DNA of 64,000 nt from Spirometra erinaceieuropaei (taxonomy: Eukaryota; Platyhelminthes; Cestoda; Diphyllobothriidea; Diphyllobothriidae): NCBI GenBank assembly GCA_902702965.1, contig CACRXP010000113.1, positions 861,992-925,991 of the forward strand, given 5' to 3'. Of the stretch, positions 47,236 through 60,130 are shown piece by piece; position 1 is the first letter of the stretch; each line of letters opens with the position of its first letter. The notes beneath the pieces are model-generated. The model ran no database searches, was not told the DNA's origin, and saw only the letters and a program-made list of their open reading frames with translations. Position numbers and translations under genes: made by a program.

Positions 47236-47485
47236 GACATCCAGTTCACGATGTGGGGAATAGAAGACTGCCGTTTGCCGTTTTGTGACGTGCTGGTTCA
47301 CAGAAAAGACGAGGGGGGACTGAAAACAACGATTTACCGGAAAACGACAAACACCTCCTTATTCTAGGCTTTCTGAGCAATCAGAATCTTTCACTCAAAT
47401 GCAGCTGCATAAGGACACTCTGGCGGCGTGTAGAAACCCGTTGCGTAGAGCCAACCAACAAAAAGTGCGAGGTTCAGTCCCTGCG
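47236..47485 (+). pseudogene. PLE reverse transcriptase fragment (post-YVDD region)
   Basis: One frame reads DIQFTMWGIEDCRLPFCDVLVHRKD then LKTTIYRKTTNTSLF before a stop. After a frameshift it continues SNQNLSLKCSCIRTLWRRVETRC. This matches the segment after YVDD in the 36-kb PLE (FTREEAIADCLPFLDV and SNHPAAHKRSCFRTLFHR), but from a different PLE lineage. No YVDD or endonuclease is adjacent. Confidence 0.75.
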
Positions 47486-49751
47486 GAATCTTTCCACCGC
47501 CTACGAGGACCCTTGGATTTTGTGCAGACGAAAAAACCAATAGATAAAACTGAAGGGACCGTCAAAACCGAAATGTTGGCGCGCAGTTCCGTACATAACT
47601 GGTATGTCAGAAGACTTCGCTAAACCGATGGGTGAATTTTTGATTGGTATCGCTTGAACTAAAGAAGGGGAAGGTTCCCTGCCCGTGGCTAGTTCTAGGT
47701 GACCTAAATGTTGGAAAACATGGCATTGCAAATCAGGTAAAGTTCTTTTTCTATATGAATTGCAGAGAAAACTTTTGGTTGCAGATGATTCCATGTAAAA
47801 GTGTGGAATTTGACTATTTGCACCGTTGGAAACATCGATGTCTCCGTATGCTGGATACAACCGAAGGTAATTTACGGAACATCACTCCAAAGGGCAAAGC
47901 ACAATCTCTTTCTAATACGGGGCATTTTCGCCTAAGTACATAGTATCTCGCGTACCTTCACGTGGATGGGGTATTTTAGCACAGTTTAGGTTGACCTTTA
48001 ATGCTTAATTGCCCATCCGCTGGAAACATAAGGCCTGTACTCTTGTTCATGAAGATGGATTGGGTGTATGCGATACTTTTTGGCGTTACGAAAAACAAAG
48101 TGATGGGAGTGGATTTACTGACTTTGAAATCTAATTCCGGTGTTTGCGTTCAATGAGCCTAAAGGCAGGTACTATGTTATAATTTAAATAAAATTGCAAC
48201 TTTTCTGATAGATAGCTACAAAAATATTAAATGGCAATAGTCTCGCCATTTTCGCCAATCCCTTTTTTGCTATCCTTTTGCACTTAGACTGTCAGTTAAA
48301 TGCGGTTGTGGAACAGAAGCCCGTGGAAAATCTGCCTTGGCCGATTCACTCACAGTTAAGTGTGAGCTTCTGATCGCACCAGGTTGCAAACCTCCGTGCA
48401 CTCCACATAAATCATCGTTTATTTTGGTGTTCATGCAGAATGATTTATAATTCCTTAAAAGAATCGTAAATATTTCATTTATTTCATTTTTGAGACCAGC
48501 GCAGGCAAGATGTTCAATGCACTGATTGTGAGTCGTCACAGCACAATATTGGTCCATCAGCCAACATTCGGGATCTAATCTATGACGTAGATAGCATATC
48601 TCAAAAACATAAATGAAATGCTAAGTGTTGATTTTGCTAAGAAGAAATTACTTGATCAGCCATTTTACGTGTTGCCAGGGTTTCCAAACTACAAGCTGTA
48701 TACTGTCTGTTCAATGAAGGTCACAAACCCCTCTATGCTGTTAATAAGATGCCACCCATAGTTCGCAAGGTTTCGCAGGGGATATGGACTTCGTTGTACG
48801 TTTCAGAAGCAGCATTCATGGACACATAGATACGATGCTACTTCACGTTTTCAAATGTTCCCGAAGCAAAACTTTTTTAAACCAAAAATCCCTTTTTGAG
48901 TACAAGCATACGAAGACTCAAGATATAACGAAGCGAGTGCAGAAAGGAATATTTGTGTGCATGAGTTTAATAATATATACTTGGTTTATATGGATATCAA
49001 CAAACTGAGTAGACATCCCTAGTGAGTGGTGTCTTTGCAGATGATTGAACAAAGCACATCTAAAAGTCCGACACTAGGTGCGACTGAGATAATTTTGGAT
49101 TACACTGTATCTTACTCAGTAGCAAAACAAAACATTTAAACAATTCCTTTAAAGCAACATCACGTTTTATGTGCTTGATCGACCGCCTACCGTAGCTAAA
49201 CAGATTCAACGAGAGGACACAATCTTGATGGGCGACAGGGGCGTCAATAAAAAAAGTTACTGACATCACCCTTCTCATTCGTTTTGGTTTTCGTTTGGAA
49301 ATGCCGGCCTTGAATGAGATGCAGTATTTTCGTTGGGATTCTATCATGCAGCAGGATAGACAGCGCGGAATCCAGGTGGAGATAGTCAAACATAGGAGCT
49401 GAAAAGCATAAACAGACGAGGACGAGTTTTTGTTGTTAGAGCCTATGTCACAGAGTAAGACGAAGCGAGAAATGCAAATTGACACAGCCCCTCCCCAGCC
49501 GAAAGCCACACTAGGTTTTTTCCCAAGCATCACGGTGCTAGTGGAAGGGGGTGAATAGAACAATCGTGGAGACTTTTGCTGGAACTCTGAGGACGCCTAT
49601 ACCACGGCAGATCTTAAAAGGCGATCTGTCGCGCTTCTTGAAGATTTTGCAAACGACAGTTTCGTTTCAATCTGTGGTCATTGTTTCCGCTTCAGCAACC
49701 TTGAACCGGAAACCTCTGTAGCCCCCCCCCCCAGCCAACAAATTTAAACAT
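47486..49751. other. Unassigned DNA
   Basis: Open frames include 47644-47943 (plus, 99 codons) and 49060-49563 (minus, 167 codons). I do not recognise either. A C homopolymer lies near 49722-49731. Confidence 0.4.
49060..49563 (-). CDS. Unrecognised 167-codon open frame
   Basis: This is the longest open frame in the window that is neither in a transposon nor in the trinucleotide repeat. The predicted protein has scattered Cys, a basic stretch (KRKPKRMRR near residue 92) and a hydrophobic segment near the C-terminal third, but no motif I know. No start context, exon structure or second copy supports it. In a 64-kb eukaryotic window one chance ORF of this length is plausible. Confidence 0.12.
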   Translation of the reverse strand: MFYSPPSTSTVMLGKKPSVAFGWGGAVSICISRFVLLCDIGSNNKNSSSSVYAFQLLCLTISTWIPRCLSCCMIESQRKYCISFKAGISKRKPKRMRRVMSVTFFIDAPVAHQDCVLSLNLFSYGRRSIKHIKRDVALKELFKCFVLLLSKIQCNPKLSQSHLVSDF

Positions 49752-49909
49752 CCTTGCTTAATTACCGAGGAAATTAATTTGCGGACTTGGAGTAACTCTT
49801 TCAAAACAGACCTTTTCAGGCACGGTCCGAAATTTGATATGAATATCTGAGCTATAATCCATCAGCTACTGCGGAATAACCGCTTAATATTCACAAACCG
49901 CCAACAGGC
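49752..49909 (-). repeat. Dispersed repeat A, copy 3
   Basis: The minus strand begins GGTTTGTGAATATTAAGCGG and ends AATTAAGCAAGG, closely matching 19361-19508. The pair look about equally degraded. Confidence 0.7.
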
Positions 49910-49928
49910 AGCCAGTAGTATAGAATTG

Positions 49929-49995
49929 TGCAATGATTTACCGTACTAACAGCTTTTAACTAATACCTGTGTTGTTAGTACGGTAAATCATTGCA
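49929..49995. repeat. Perfect 23-bp inverted repeat
   Basis: 49929-49951 and 49973-49995 are exact reverse complements (TGCAATGATTTACCGTACTA and onward) separated by 21 bases. Transcription through it in either direction would give a perfect 23-bp hairpin. It lies directly beside repeat A and could be terminal inverted repeats of a tiny insertion, a hairpin RNA locus or a replication-slippage palindrome. Confidence 0.85.
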
Positions 49996-51032
49996 TATCT
50001 AAACATCACCTATAAACTCAGTTTGACTGCCGTCCTCAGAGAGTAATGAGGGTGAGCCGGAAGAACCAGTAGCCTTTGAGGGGAAGGGAAGGCGCGCGCC
50101 ACTTAACTAAGTGACAGTGCCGTATTTGGGGAGGGAAGCACTGCGGACGGAGAGGCCGAGTTTAAGTGGTAGATGGATGACGAAAGAACGTGAGCTCCCT
50201 GGTCCTGCCATGATATTTTGCGGTTGAACTGACATTACGGGTACACCAAGTCTAAACTGGGTCAAAGCGGCTCACTGCGTGCCCCTAGGCTAATATCGTA
50301 CAAGTATTTGTTAAGCCTTTTACGCGGGTTAGTGCTATGACAGGCAATGTGCCAAATCCTCTCATTTCCAGTCAACTTTACTTAGATAGGCCGCCAGTAT
50401 AACAGAGAGGGGAGAGTGATTGAGACTGAGTCGGCTTGAATCCAGTGTCCGGCTCTTCATATTTATTACAACCCTCTAATAGTTAGGGTTTGGGCGGTTG
50501 CCAATAGGTGGAGCAACTCGACCGCACTGAGAACCTGACTGAAATAGTTCTTTCGTAATGTGACCTACGCAATACCCATATGCAGGTAATATCACTGTCC
50601 CATCCTTTCTCCGAAGCAGGGCTTTTATGGGGTTTTTGCGGCTAGGTCGTCGGGCTACGTAGTTTTGCTGCCCTGTATCTCGCGAAGTGTCTCAATTTCT
50701 GTCCATGATACGCGGCAAGAGAGTGGTATATTTTACGCAGACATCTTAAAACATTCATGCAAAGGGCACAAACGTGTCCATTTAAGTAAAGCCGGAGGCT
50801 TAAACGGTTAAAATGGACGAAATGTATGTTTTTTTGTTTGTGGTCTGAACTCCCAGTGTGATCGGCGGGGCTTATGTGCGCCAGTGTGGAAGTAAACAAC
50901 TAGCAACTGCAATATGTATAAAAATCCCTGGAACAAGGCATTTAGTTATTCAGCAGCGATCGTCTTCTGTCGCACAAAAGCAGCCGTATCCTAACTTTGT
51001 TTCAAAGACTTAGGCGCATCGCAGTACATCAG
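49996..51032. other. Unassigned DNA
   Basis: I see nothing recognisable. An 85-codon minus frame at 50642-50899 is unsupported. Confidence 0.4.
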
Positions 51033-51640
51033 CTGACAGAAGAGCTGAAGGGCAGTACCTTCACTACCTCTTTAGAGCTAATGGATACTGGAGCCATTTT
51101 ATCGAGGGAAGCGTGTGCCGAGTGAACAGACGACAGCCAAGGGAGCAGAAATCCGAATTCCAGAGGGCTACCCTCTGAATTAAATGAGCTTAGGAGGCAG
51201 TTCTTTGAGTGTCACATTCCTTTAGAGCAGTATAGCCAATCGTCATCGTGTAATGCCACCAGAGGACACGCTGGCATTCGCCGAAACCTTGGTAGATGTC
51301 TGCAAAATAATACGCAATGATGGGGACTAGAAATGTGTTGGGGAAACCGGACGAAAGTTTTATACCAACCTGTACGGACACAAATTGGCTATTTGGAGAC
51401 AACAGCAGAACTCTCAGCTTGCGGAGCTAAGTAAAGGAACTGGCCATATTCTTGTCTTCCGGAGAGTTACCGTCTTCAATCAGGGCTCATCAAGGACAGA
51501 ACGACGAACATTGGAGGCATGGTATCCTGATATCAACTGCATCAGCAGACATGACCTACTTGCAGCTCATGGAATTGTGCGAAACAAAGACTATGATAGA
51601 ACGGTTGCACAAAACTCAAGAAAACAGCCCAGACACATTT
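51033..51640 (+). pseudogene. PLE remnant: reverse transcriptase end and GIY-YIG endonuclease
   Basis: From 51050 one frame reads QYLHYLFRANGYWSHFI, matching LYRLLRPNGYPISFV of the 36-kb PLE, and ends at a stop at 51176-51178. From 51331 another frame reads KCVGETGRKF, then LYGHKLAIWR, SQLAELSKGTGH, TLEAWYPD and ISRHDLL, matching the YIG, GR, HKLAVRR, catalytic Glu (LEAWY) and INRH steps. The GIY strand and Cys pair are lost, and the stretch between the two domains is non-coding. It is closer to the 36-kb subfamily than to the 16-kb one. Confidence 0.75.
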
Positions 51641-53059
51641 AGACGATGGATTCAACTGACGGGGAGTCAGCAAACAGAAGAAACCCTGCAAAGTCTCAAA
51701 CATCCTCATCGAGGCTACAAATTTACTGGGCACCCAGCTATTGCGCCCTCCTCCCCAAACATCCGTCAAAAGACGGAGGAAGCGAAAGAAGAAAAATTAG
51801 CTCAACTGAAAGCCTAAGAGTTCGGCACGTTAGCAGCAATTCTGTTGGGATCTGTGCATTTAACTCTTTAACAATGGTGAGCCGACCCAGCTGACCAAAA
51901 CGTCAGCAGTTCAGTAAATCTGTCTAGTTAGTCATTCATTATTTTTGAAGCACTCGGGCCCATTATATTTCAGGTTTTTCTATGAGGAGCCCCATGGAAA
52001 AACACATGTGTATTGCTGACTTGCAAACTGAGGACCCGTCAAAGTCGGTCAAAACTAACATATCGTTTTGTGGCTCTAAGCTGCTTTTCGGACTCCTATT
52101 TGAGCAAAACTTGTTATGACGTAATTTTTTCCGTTTTCACTCAAATATCTGATTATGGTGGCTGCCGAAGAACACTCTGGCAGCACTTGATGACAACCTG
52201 CACATAGTTTTTGAGCGGACTGGGAGACTGTCCGAGGACGGACAGCTAGCCGATAAAGCTAATTGTAATGAATAGTACCCGTTAAACGTTGCAAAACTTC
52301 CAACACAATGAGAACTCACAAGACGACACAACATTTAATTAGACTAGATGCACTCGAAAACCAAATAGCCGAATTCAACAAGACCACCGATAGTTGCAAT
52401 GTCTTTTTGTCCAAAAATCCCCAATAAAATCTCCACTGCACTGCTTCCGAATCCTCCGGTTCAGATCAGCGCCGTTCTCGAAATTTCATCGTTTGTCATC
52501 TGAGGCGTTATCACGGGAATTTGACGTTAATCGCAGTTTTATGATTTAGACCCGGCGAGCAAATAAGACGTTTCCATTTCACTGACGTAAGAAATTTAAT
52601 GTCGCTCACGAAAATAAAACATTTCCAAGTTTCATACAGTCCTGTTTTCTCCTGACTCTGCCGTTTGGCAAGTAAGCAACGCTCAAACTAACTCGAAAAC
52701 TCCAGAGAGCCTAATCACCTAACGAAGAAAAACCCATAGATTGCGTGCGGGCATAGATTTCTGACAGCTATGTCTTGTGCAATACGCGAACACTTGCTAT
52801 GACTATGTCCTACGGCCTCGGAACGAAGGCAGTGTGCTTCTGTACAGTTTATTTAAGTTTTACTAAGGCAATTCTTCTTTTAATGTCTGTATAGGTCTAA
52901 AAAGGGGGAAAAGTCAAAAGTTTACATTATCTTCAAAATTTAGTAGAACTTAAAGGAGGTTAGAATCATATGTTGTTCTTCACTTTTTCGATGTTAATTA
53001 ATAGAATCTTCCGGACTACTTCAAGACATTGGGTGTTAAAAACCGGTCGCTTCGGTGGC
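51641..53059. other. Unassigned DNA
   Basis: Sequence just after 51640 may be the tail of the PLE. Beyond that I recognise nothing; the frame 51452-51817 is a shadow of the endonuclease remnant. Confidence 0.4.
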
Positions 53060-54003
53060 CAGTAGTTAAAAATGCTTTCACATAAAATATTACCCAAAAT
53101 TCTGGAATGTCTTTTTAATCGTAAATATTACTTAAGTAGGACCGTAATATTTATTAGCGTGCAGCGCTCCCACCAAATGTCTCAGTCATATCAGGGTGCC
53201 CGCATGTCAATTGGTTCATTTTCTGCGGCTGCAACAGTTACGGTCTGCAACAAATGACTACTTACGTGGTATGATTTTTTTACACCGACCTTCGATACCA
53301 CCATATATCAGATAGTGTTTTGTAAAAAAGTGCACAAAACTATTCTCTCCTGTATTCTTTTAGTAGCAAATTGTCACTTTTCATTTTTCTACCTGAATAG
53401 AGAGAGTCATTCGTTCTTAAGTCTTTTTTTAAATTTTCGAATAATTGTTAATCCAACGCCCCGTTACGCTTGCTTCCAGGGATTCTAGACCACTTGTTGC
53501 ACACAATTCATCAATGCAACGTTTCATATTTTTTACGTCATCAGAAAAATGTCATAAAGTTCTCATAAAATTGTGCAATCTATATGAACCATGTTGTCTA
53601 ACTTAAAAGTACCACTAATAAACGTGCTGATTTGATTCTGTATGAATATAAATTTCGTGGCCCTAAAAGATTTCATGAGAAAGAACATTTTAAAGCCGAA
53701 AGATGTCCGTTTTGCGCTTAAAATTTGAATAAAACGTTATTTGCAGCCGAATGAGCACAAGATGATGCATGTTTGTGCACGTTTTCTATAATGGGTTGAA
53801 TTCACAAGGACATAAAAACATGCCACTTAAATAGATATTTTTGCAGAGTGCAGTTTTGCAGACCGTCAGAAAGCAGTTAACTCAAAAGCCGGCATTATGT
53901 AGTGACTAAAATATAATCTGATTATGTTCAATGATAACTTATCATTCAACCACACATAAGTGGTCTCTCTGATCAAGATTTCACGAGATAGCGCATCGTT
54001 TGT
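53060..54003. mobile_element. Palindromic element, copy 7 (diverged)
   Basis: The left end is CAGTAGTT at 53060. Family landmarks are present: CAACAAATGACTACTTA near 53248 and the complementary right arm ending in a degraded terminus near 54000. Arms match each other less well than in other copies, so this is probably an old insertion. No protein is encoded. Confidence 0.65.
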
Positions 54004-54499
54004 GCACCTGTGGCGTAATGTTTCGGTAGCCCTATATCTAACTACTCAAAGAATTACGGGAATTTTAGCCTTTCGGTTTGATCGGCAAGTAATGCGTTAA
54101 TCTGGGATAAATCCTCCGAATTAATGCTTTACAGGCTCAGACAGGAATGTCGATTTGCAACATTAGACCGAAATCAATCAGCATTAACGAAATGACCGCA
54201 CGATACTCATAAGCTTTTAGTAGACGGTCAGCTGTATACTAATGCTGCGTGTTTTATCATACTGACAACACAGATACTAACTGAAAGCCCTGACATCCGT
54301 GTCGCCGATATTCTGCAGTTGCATAATAGAGGCACGAGGGATACGGATCAACATTGAGTCCCCCGACTGCCCCGTGTGCTTTTTCATTTTTTTTCAGCTT
54401 TTAAATGTCATTTGTTCATTCTTCTTAGAAATCATCGAAAGAAGCTGACGTAACAGTATAGGAAGAAGGTTATATCGAAAAACATGGACAGCACAATGC

Positions 54500-54660
54500 A
54501 CTTGATTCCTTATCCGTTGTCTTTGTCGGTAACATCATTCTGCCTATATCATGGGCCGCTTTGCGACTGCTGGTTTGGCTCAAGAGACAGTCCGTAAGGC
54601 ACAACGTAACGAGTGATTTCCGTAAGAACGACTGGTGAGCGTCCCTTACCATCGTATTTG
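54500..54660 (+). repeat. SINE tail / dispersed repeat, copy 2
   Basis: GTTGTCTTTGTCGGTAACAT (end of the SINE body) leads into GGGCCGCTTTGCGACTGCTGG and on to GAGCGTCCCTTACCATCG, matching 22307-22452. It links the SINE body of 4.13 kb to the distal repeat and suggests a longer SINE. Confidence 0.55.
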
Positions 54661-56499
54661 ACTTCATAAATCCTTCCTCATTTGTGGTAGGGGAACCTGC
54701 TACATTGACTAACCATCGCGACCCGAAAGGATACTCTGCAGACGCGTCTGACGGAGAATTCGGACAAACGCCTTATGTTCACTGCAATATTAAACATGAA
54801 CCTAGATCTAGTTCTCATCGAAACCTGAGTTTTAACGTTAGATCCAATTCGACTAAACGAAGAGGGGGTGGGAGTAATCATTAACCTTTTATATCGAGAA
54901 TCTAATTGCATAGTCGTTTCTTATGTGGAAATTGGTACATCGGTAAGTGCTTTCAGATAGACGTCAAAAAGCGACAACTAACGTCTGGACCAATTACAAA
55001 GAAGAAAAGAGTCCTTTCCCGTGACTTATTTTCGATAGAAAAGCAAGTTACTGTGCCGTCTTTTTATGACCGTTAAGCTATTTTTATAGGCTGCAACTAC
55101 AATTTTGATGAGGTTCACATGTAGACCACCTAATAACTGGGAGTGTACGGAGTGGCCACCCGTACCTATCCCACCTACGAGCAATCAAATTGTTTAAAAC
55201 ATGTTAACTGCGGTTTTCCAAAAGAGTACCTTGCATTGTCTTACATAACTTGATCTTTAAACGACTATAGGAGTTTCCAGCGGTCATCTGACGTGCACAA
55301 CGGATAATGTGCGCCTGGCAAACGCGCCAAAACTTTTGAATTTCTTAGAGGATGTGCAACTCGACGCAATTTTCTATACTAACGCGCAGTAGCGGCAGGG
55401 CAGAAGAGTGATAGAGGACCCAGACAATTTTTTCGCCAGCCACAAGACGTTTTTGCCGTGTCTTGCACCTACCGTAAGCCAGAGTTACGCCATTCACGTC
55501 GCACATCTAGTTGAGCCGCAGAACTCATTCTCTCACCCATCTTGCACAAATGGGGTCATCGACCGTATCTCAACTCATAGTTTGCTTTTACGCCCAGGTA
55601 TCCAACCCCCCTCATATTAACCTGTCATTTTAATTGATCCTACGCACCTTCACTGCATTTCCAACACCACTGGCTCTTCACCCCATTCCAACCTCTTCTG
55701 CATCACATTATACTCATATTTGAACCTGCTGCCAATTAATCGAAAACGTGCATCTGCCTTAAGGAATCTTTCATAGATTTTCAACTTTAAACAATTCTTT
55801 TATCTTTAGGCATTATTTAACTGGCTCTGTCATGTCATGTCGGACATGACATGTGTCAGTGCACTTGGTGTCTAATAATTTATTTGCATGTTAGACTAAT
55901 CTAGGCATTCGAATCAAGTGCATAGACAGCTGCCTTGTTTTATGAACTGCTTTCGGAAGATGCCGTTTGGGAGTCGTCTGACTTCAGTGGTGTATTTGAA
56001 GGTGGCTTCCATGTTTCCTTGCTTCATGTTTTAATACATACTTTGGTGTTCTTTGTATGTCCAGAATGGTCTCCAGAAACACGCTGGGTCATTTTTACGT
56101 AATCCCTGAGGGACTGCTGTCTGATATATCCTGCCGATTATTCATTCCTTTGCGTGGACTGATAGACCCGCCCGCACATTCACCCACCGCATGGACCTAG
56201 TAGGCACCAAGCGCATTCACGAAAACCCGCGGCGGACAACCGCCGGCTACGCCTCAACATCACATCTTCCCCCCACCCACATAACACAACATCCTTATCC
56301 GCCACAAGCATCCAAAGGCCACTTCTCACGCAAGTGGGAAGTTTGCGTCTCGACTCTGTCTCCATCCGGCTCCTCTGCAGTACGTGTGATTCGAGTCTGA
56401 GGTTACCAGAGTGCTTCAAGCACCCTGTCTTGGAAGGCTGCTGACCGATGCCCCAACTCAGTCTACACAATTTGCTCAGTTGTATGAGTGTTTGGCTGG
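54661..56499. other. Unassigned DNA
   Basis: An imperfect repeat of CATGTCATGTC with its complement at 55831-55853 forms an 11-bp palindrome with a 1-base centre. The minus frame 56180-56668 (162 codons) is unfamiliar and overlaps repeat D, so I do not call it a gene. Confidence 0.4.
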
Positions 56500-56620
56500 A
56501 GTGGCGGACTGGTGGGCTGATAGCCAGACTGAAGCGGCTCCTTCTTAACGTGGCCAATGACACTCTCACGCATGTGAGATGTACGCCGCTCAAATCCCAT
56601 CGTGTGAAATCCTGATGCTT
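56500..56620 (+). repeat. Dispersed repeat D, copy 4
   Basis: GCGGCTCCTTCTTAACGTGG and flanking bases match the second block of repeat D at 14774-14795 and 15683-15704 (minus). The first block is weak here. Confidence 0.45.
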
Positions 56621-59224
56621 GTCTTTGGGGTGGCAGGTCACTAATGTGGAGCGCCCAGACGATGCCACTAGATATGTTAGCCACCGCGCCCATTCTCGGC
56701 TTTTTGAGCATACCCGTGTAAATAATATCAGATGTATTATTCCAAATTACCAACACTGTTAAAATAATTCATTTGCATTGGTGAATCATGGACACTGGAA
56801 CGTGGAGGCAAACAGAGTTATGTTGATCATCTTCCATAACAACACTTGGCATGAAGTGCCGAGAAATCACGATAATGCCGAAGCACAGGCGTTATTGTTA
56901 AAATATACGATATTAGCAAAGCTAATATAATGCGCTTATTGTGATATGCCCACAGAATGAGCACCAGTCATCGCCGATTTTCTGTGATCGTATTTCTGTC
57001 CTTTCAAGTATGCATTTTAGAGAAGATAGGGGACTCTTAAAACGAATGCACAGAGTGAATTATTGTGTGTTTTATCAATGAAACACGAGTTAATAAAAAA
57101 GGACTACCATACTAAAGGGACCATATACACTTGTTGAAAAGTCAGTCTGTGTGAGTTTTATTTTCGCGGGTGTGTAGACGGGTGCTCAAATGAAAGCGGG
57201 CTTGCAATTTTACACAAATTTGCCTGTACTTTTAGTTATAATTTATATGTTTTCTGACTGTATGATTAGTACTACGACCTAACCTAAATTTTACTATTTC
57301 AGTGGCACGATAAAAAATCAATTCAAGTTAAGCAGGTAAATGCATATGTCTTCATGCCAGTTCTTCTTTGTAAGGTATACGCAAGTAGAAGATAAACGTG
57401 TGACTGTCGAAACTCTGTAACCCGAGCCGTAGCTTCAACAATCACGTCACGGCCGAGCTACCGAAAAAGACCCCCAAAATAGAACGATGGTAGATCTTCA
57501 ATAAATGGAATTCAAAACTTTCGCGAAATAAAAATGATCATTTCTTTGGTCAACTGACATGCAGTTTCCGCTCGCGGACCGAAATATGGCATTCATCCTG
57601 ACAGAATGGGATCATATTTACCGTTCTCTTATATTTTCCTGTTCGCATTTCGTATAACCAGAAGGTTTTGGATTCGGGTTATTTATCGCGAAGAGAGAGG
57701 CGCGTAAGCTTATTATAAAAATGGTCCACCGCATCCGAGGATTCGCGAAAAAATTAGGCACATTTACTTATCACCACAGTATAAGGACGGAGAACTGGTC
57801 GTTAGTTGCATAGAATATTCAAGGCTCTTATGACAACTTAAATAGAATGAGCATGTTTTTTGTTTTTTCACAGTTTTTGACAACAGTCTATTCATGCTAG
57901 ACTGGAAACGTAAACAGCAGAGAACATGCGCCCCAATCAGTTTTGATTGCATATCCTTCCACAAACCTGGGCAGAGTTTGTGAATTACTCAAAAATTATG
58001 TGATTTGCACTTCTTACCGAACGCCGATAGGTGCAGACAGTTAATTATAGTTCACAGAAAAAGTTAACAAGACAATAACTGACTTCGTGCATTTAATAAT
58101 GAATTTAATCATCTTCAATTTTTGTATTTATGCGAAGGGATTATTTTGCCTTGAGAAAAATTCGTCATTCTGTGGCTCTTGGAGACACAAAGATAATTTT
58201 TGACAAGCCGGTTACTGCCAATTGCGCAGCTCGTAAAATAATATATGCATATTTCCAAGCTCTGAACGCAGGATAGCCGCCGTAAGCGGCAAAAAGCGAG
58301 CTTATGTTAATTTGTCTTTGTACACACCCATGGCATGTGGTGTGCAAATCTCAATGAAAACTTAACACAAGTCTTTATTGCAAAATATACGCGACTGGCA
58401 AGGGCACCATAGGACAGCCATAGGCCGGGGGATGACTAATCATTTATGATGGGAAAGCAACATCATTAGAGGGGATAAGAAACAAACCTTTAGTGCAATT
58501 CTTCCATAAAATGGCATCGGATTAGAAAAGACACAGAAAATGAATAGAGAAAAATCACTATGACCCAGTAAGGAATAATGCCATAAGCTTAATTGACGCA
58601 GATGAGAAAACCAGAGTTCAGCTTGAGAGGAACAACACACTATTCCGCAGACATCGAAGCCAGCAGCTGGATCGACAGTCACCTAATGCTAAAAAACTTT
58701 ATGCTATCGACTATTGTGACTACATTAGACAGTTGCATGATCGGTAAGTAATGTGCGAAGCAGACGCAGTGCTTTTACCGTAGTACAATCTCAGCAGGTG
58801 GACCGCAAAGTCTGACATTTACATGGGAAAGAAACTATCTTCTAGTAAAGGGCAGGAGATTAATATGTGCAAGGCTCTTCCCACTTTCCGAAACCAAACC
58901 AAAATGCACTTGTAAAGAGAGGGGGGGTCGGAGAGGAAAAGAGGCAATACCGAAAGACCACAGGAAATGGCTGGCCTGCCAGCTGCTCCTGCCGCTGTAG
59001 CTGCATTGCCAGAATCTACATCAGGAATGCCATGCCAGATTGCCACAGCTTATGCATGAACTTCTGGCGTCTCGTAGGAAATAAAATCTGTAAGCATTGA
59101 TATGCCCGGGGAAGGTTAATGGAGGTAATGTGGGAGCAGTAGACAGTGTAGCGGATTACCATGATGCTTCTGAATACCAAAACCTAATTAGACTTCTTTT
59201 GGGAGGAGGAGGAGGAGGAGGATA
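56621..59224. other. Unassigned DNA
   Basis: AT-rich sequence with short unfamiliar frames. I see no repeat landmark or RNA gene. A short GGA repeat lies at 59205-59222. Confidence 0.4.
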
Positions 59225-60130
59225 TTCGATTGTTGCAACAAGAGGTTTATGGGCCCGACGTCTCGGAATCTCACTTGAGCCCATCATTTGAGAAAGCGAT
59301 GTGGGCACAAAAAGTTCAGTATTTTTTGGCCGCGGTTGCCGCGCCACCGCATACCTAATGTAACTGGCAACTTCCGCAATCATCGCTGTGCTTCGCAGTA
59401 GACGTGACGACGACTTGTTAGTCAGCATTCTGGTCGTTAATTCCAGAAATGTAATCACTGGCGTGGATCCTTGACGTGATAAGTACTCGCACATTTGACC
59501 CTATGCCACTTGCACTGTCAGTCGCACGTACTCTCCTTGCATGGCTACTCCTCTGTCGTGACATTTTATGCAGAGAATATGGGGGTTGGAAGGTCACTGC
59601 GCTCGTTGATCGACTGCGGCCACGAGAACCATGAATGAAGCAACTCACGGATCATGCAGTTTTGCCTCTAATGAGAATTCCGACCTCGTAAAATTTAAAA
59701 ATGTGGCCGGATAATGTCGATAAAGCCGTAACCTAAGAGGTAACGTCATTCCTTCTCACCACTGATGCACTTCGCACTTTCTTCGACGTAGTTGTTTTGT
59801 CCACAAGGGCATTAGATCCAGTAAGCGCCTTCATTATCTTCCTGCCGGAATGTCAGGGTGATGAATTATCGCGCCAAGAAATCACAACGGGGATTACATT
59901 CTGGTAATTAACGACTCTGGCACTGATTACCAAGCCGTCATCGCATTAACTACATACTCCAGAGTCGGATGCGCGTGCTGTCAACCAAACTGGGAATGCA
60001 ACGGCGTGGCAACTGCAACCTAAAATACTGCACTCTATGTGCCCACTCACCCTTATATGCGATTGCCTCTAACGGTGGTTTCGAGTGAGAATCCGAAGCG
60101 TCAGCCTGTACTCCCCTGGCGTGCCCCCAT
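59225..60130 (-). mobile_element. Penelope-like element, old copy with inverted terminal repeats
   Basis: Same plan as the 15.7-16.7-kb element but on the minus strand and much older. The terminal repeats at ~59240-59400 and ~59940-60115 are inverted relative to each other, each with a decayed hammerhead region (GAATCCGAAGCGTC near 60089-60102; GAGA in place of GAAA near 59260), and endonuclease remains lie between. Its 5' truncation point lies about 70 bases further upstream in the coding region than that of the 16-kb copy, so the two were truncated independently. Confidence 0.7.
59418..59850 (-). pseudogene. GIY-YIG endonuclease pseudogene in the old PLE
   Basis: Near 59850 the minus strand reads YWI, a stop, then CPCGQNNYVEES, aligning with YRIWCSCGQSNYVGETG of the 16-kb ORF. 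The frame at 59418-59648 gives the C-terminus (YISGINDQNAD against EIAAINNWDSD). Stops and frameshifts separate the two parts. Confidence 0.65.

Noticed and set aside
56180..56668. 162-codon minus-strand frame
   Set aside because: It overlaps dispersed repeat D, has no recognisable motif and no second supporting signal.
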